From Buchnera aphidicola (Periphyllus lyropictus) (GTDB taxonomy: Bacteria; Pseudomonadota; Gammaproteobacteria; Enterobacterales; Enterobacteriaceae): a stretch of DNA of 64,000 nucleotides. The translations under genes and the position numbers were made by a program. Position 1 is the stretch's first letter. Each line of letters starts with the position of its first letter. The stretch covers positions 392,891 through 456,890 of the forward strand of contig NZ_CP097457.1 of the NCBI RefSeq assembly GCF_024029895.1. The letters run 5' to 3'. The notes beneath the pieces are model-generated. The model was not told the origin of the DNA. It saw only the letters and a program-made list of their open reading frames with translations, and did no database searches. Shown here one piece after another: positions 62,851 through 64,000 of the stretch.

Positions 62851-63672
62851 TTAATTACTAAATTTATTTTTAATATAATAATCTGTTAATATACTATATT
62901 GTTTTATAGATAAATTTTCTGCACGCAATTTTGGATTAATTTTTAAAAAAATTAAAGTATCTTGTAAAAATATTTTTTTTAAACTATGTTTTAAAATCTT
63001 TCTTCTTTGACTAAAAGCTAAATTAGTAATTTTACTAAAAATATTTATATCAAATAATAATTTTGAAAAAGATTTTCGTGGTATAAATTTTAAAAATGTA
63101 GAATTTACTTTAGGTTTAGGAAAAAAAGAATTAGAAGAAACATCTAAAATTTTTTTTACTTTAAAAAAATATTGAACAATAATACTTAAACGTCCATATA
63201 ACTTTGTATTAGGAAAAGAAAGAATACGATCAGCTACTTCTTTTTGAAACATAAAATACATATCTTTAAAAACTTTAAAATATTTTATTAAATTTAATAA
63301 TAATTTAGTTGAAATATTATATGGTAAATTTCCAACAATTCTTATTTTTTTTTTTTTATTTTTTAAATAAAATTCTAAAAAATTAAAATATAAAACATTT
63401 AATAAATGAAAATTTAATTTATGAAAAAATTTTTTATTTAAAAAAAAATTTAAAATATCTCGATCTATTTCAATTACAGTTAATTTTTTTAAAATAGAAC
63501 ATAAAGGAATAGTTAAAGAACCTAATCCTGGACCTATTTCAATTATTAAATCATTATTTTTAGGATTAATAACATTTATAATTTTTTTTATAACTTGTTT
63601 ATCTTTTAAAAAATTTTGACCAAAATTTTTTTTATAAAAAAATTTATTAGAAAAAAATTTATTTTTTATCAT
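62851..63672 (-). CDS. rsmA: 16S rRNA dimethyladenosine transferase RsmA (KsgA)
   Basis: Dimethylates A1518 and A1519 in helix 45 of 16S rRNA late in 30S assembly. The 273 residues match E. coli KsgA. They include KKNFGQNFLKDKQVIKKII, the SAM loop IIEIGPGLGSLT near residue 45, IEIDRDIL, and the catalytic VGNLPYNISTKLL near 115. MFQKEVADRIL, YGRLSIIVQYFFKV and AFSQRRKILKHSL are in the C-terminal part. It is followed by apaH, as in E. coli without apaG. Confidence 0.97.
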   Translation of the reverse strand: MIKNKFFSNKFFYKKNFGQNFLKDKQVIKKIINVINPKNNDLIIEIGPGLGSLTIPLCSILKKLTVIEIDRDILNFFLNKKFFHKLNFHLLNVLYFNFLEFYLKNKKKKIRIVGNLPYNISTKLLLNLIKYFKVFKDMYFMFQKEVADRILSFPNTKLYGRLSIIVQYFFKVKKILDVSSNSFFPKPKVNSTFLKFIPRKSFSKLLFDINIFSKITNLAFSQRRKILKHSLKKIFLQDTLIFLKINPKLRAENLSIKQYSILTDYYIKNKFSN

Positions 63673-63932
63673 CGATACATTTTCTCTATAATATAAAAAA
63701 TAAAATATAAACTTTATATTATAAAAATAAAAAATAAGTTTTATTAAATAATATTATTATTTTTAATAAATATAAATTAGAAAATATAAAAATATTATTT
63801 TATTTATAAATATAATTGTTGATATAAAAAATATCAATTATTATTTTAACTTTTATAAATTTAAAAATCTATATTAATAAATTAAGTAAAAAATATTTTA
63901 TTTATAACAAATTTTCTATAACTTATTTAACA

Positions 63933-64000
63933 TTAAACTCTTAAAAAATCAATATGAGAAAATTTATATTTAAAAGGATGCATTTGAACTTCTTTAATTT
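63933..64000 (-). CDS. rplY: 50S ribosomal protein L25, C-terminal end only
   Basis: The last 21 codons of a minus-strand gene enter from the right edge. They read IKEVQMHPFKYKFSHIDFLRV with the stop at 63933-63935. E. coli L25 ends [25 protein letters not shown], so HP-K-HIDF-R and spacing agree. L25 binds 5S rRNA. The rest of the gene is outside the window. A gap of 260 nt with no recognisable feature separates it from rsmA. Confidence 0.85.
   Translation of the reverse strand, partial: IKEVQMHPFKYKFSHIDFLRV

Noticed and set aside
62786..62851. N-terminal hydrophobic extension of apaH (possible signal peptide)
   Set aside because: It consists of Phe/Leu codons from T runs; ApaH is cytoplasmic and the ATG at 62785 has its own ribosome binding site.
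1..64000. tRNA genes, rRNA genes, CRISPR arrays, insertion sequences, prophage
   Set aside because: Scanned for T-arm patterns, regularly spaced repeats and transposase motifs; apart from the tRNA-like part of tmRNA nothing was seen.

Overview
The window looks like a stretch of a Buchnera aphidicola chromosome (gammaproteobacterial primary endosymbiont of aphids). Base composition is extremely A+T rich. Proteins are full-length Enterobacterales orthologues biased to Lys, Asn and Ile. The gene neighbourhoods match the Buchnera/Escherichia backbone: secA, truA, dksA-pcnB, thrABC, rnt/grxD, gyrA, pta-ackA, prfA-prmC-sirB1, nuoA-N, dnaKJ, rpsT/ileS-lspA-dapB-carAB, apaH-rsmA. No mobile elements, prophage, CRISPR arrays or tRNAs were seen. 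I cannot assign the aphid host lineage from this sequence alone.

Layout. 1-8.4 kb: aceE (3' part outside the window), secA, truA, dksA, pcnB, hpt. 8.7-13.4 kb: threonine operon thrABC. 13.4-21.3 kb: ychF, pth, sodA, rnt, grxD, tmRNA (ssrA), a decayed grpE, ung, a 2-Cys peroxiredoxin, and a DUF2076-like protein with a very acidic tail. 21.5-31.1 kb: gyrA, remnants of nrdA and nrdB, pta, ackA, sirB1, prmC, prfA. 31.5-33.5 kb: prs, yqhA, cvpA. 33.9-48.8 kb: the complete 13-gene NADH dehydrogenase I operon on the minus strand. 49-52.6 kb: dnaK-dnaJ behind a recognisable heat-shock promoter, then rpsT. 52.8-61.4 kb: ileS, lspA, dapB, carA, carB. 61.4-64 kb: a folA remnant, apaH, rsmA, and the last codons of rplY.

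How the genes fit together. The set combines nutrient provision (thrABC for threonine, dapB for the diaminopimelate/lysine branch, carAB for arginine and pyrimidines) with energy metabolism (pyruvate dehydrogenase E1, Pta-AckA, proton-pumping complex I), chaperones, secretion, and minimal translation and DNA-maintenance functions.

The most informative parts are the apparently empty gaps. Reading them by eye reveals four decayed genes at their ancestral positions: nrdA and nrdB (ribonucleotide reductase), folA (dihydrofolate reductase) and a grpE copy. The nrdAB and folA remnants together suggest that endogenous deoxynucleotide synthesis is being, or has been, lost in this lineage. By contrast, several other ancestral neighbours (ribF, ispH, panBC, ispE/lolB) have left no trace that I can see. 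All identifications were made by visual comparison with remembered family sequences; no database search was run.
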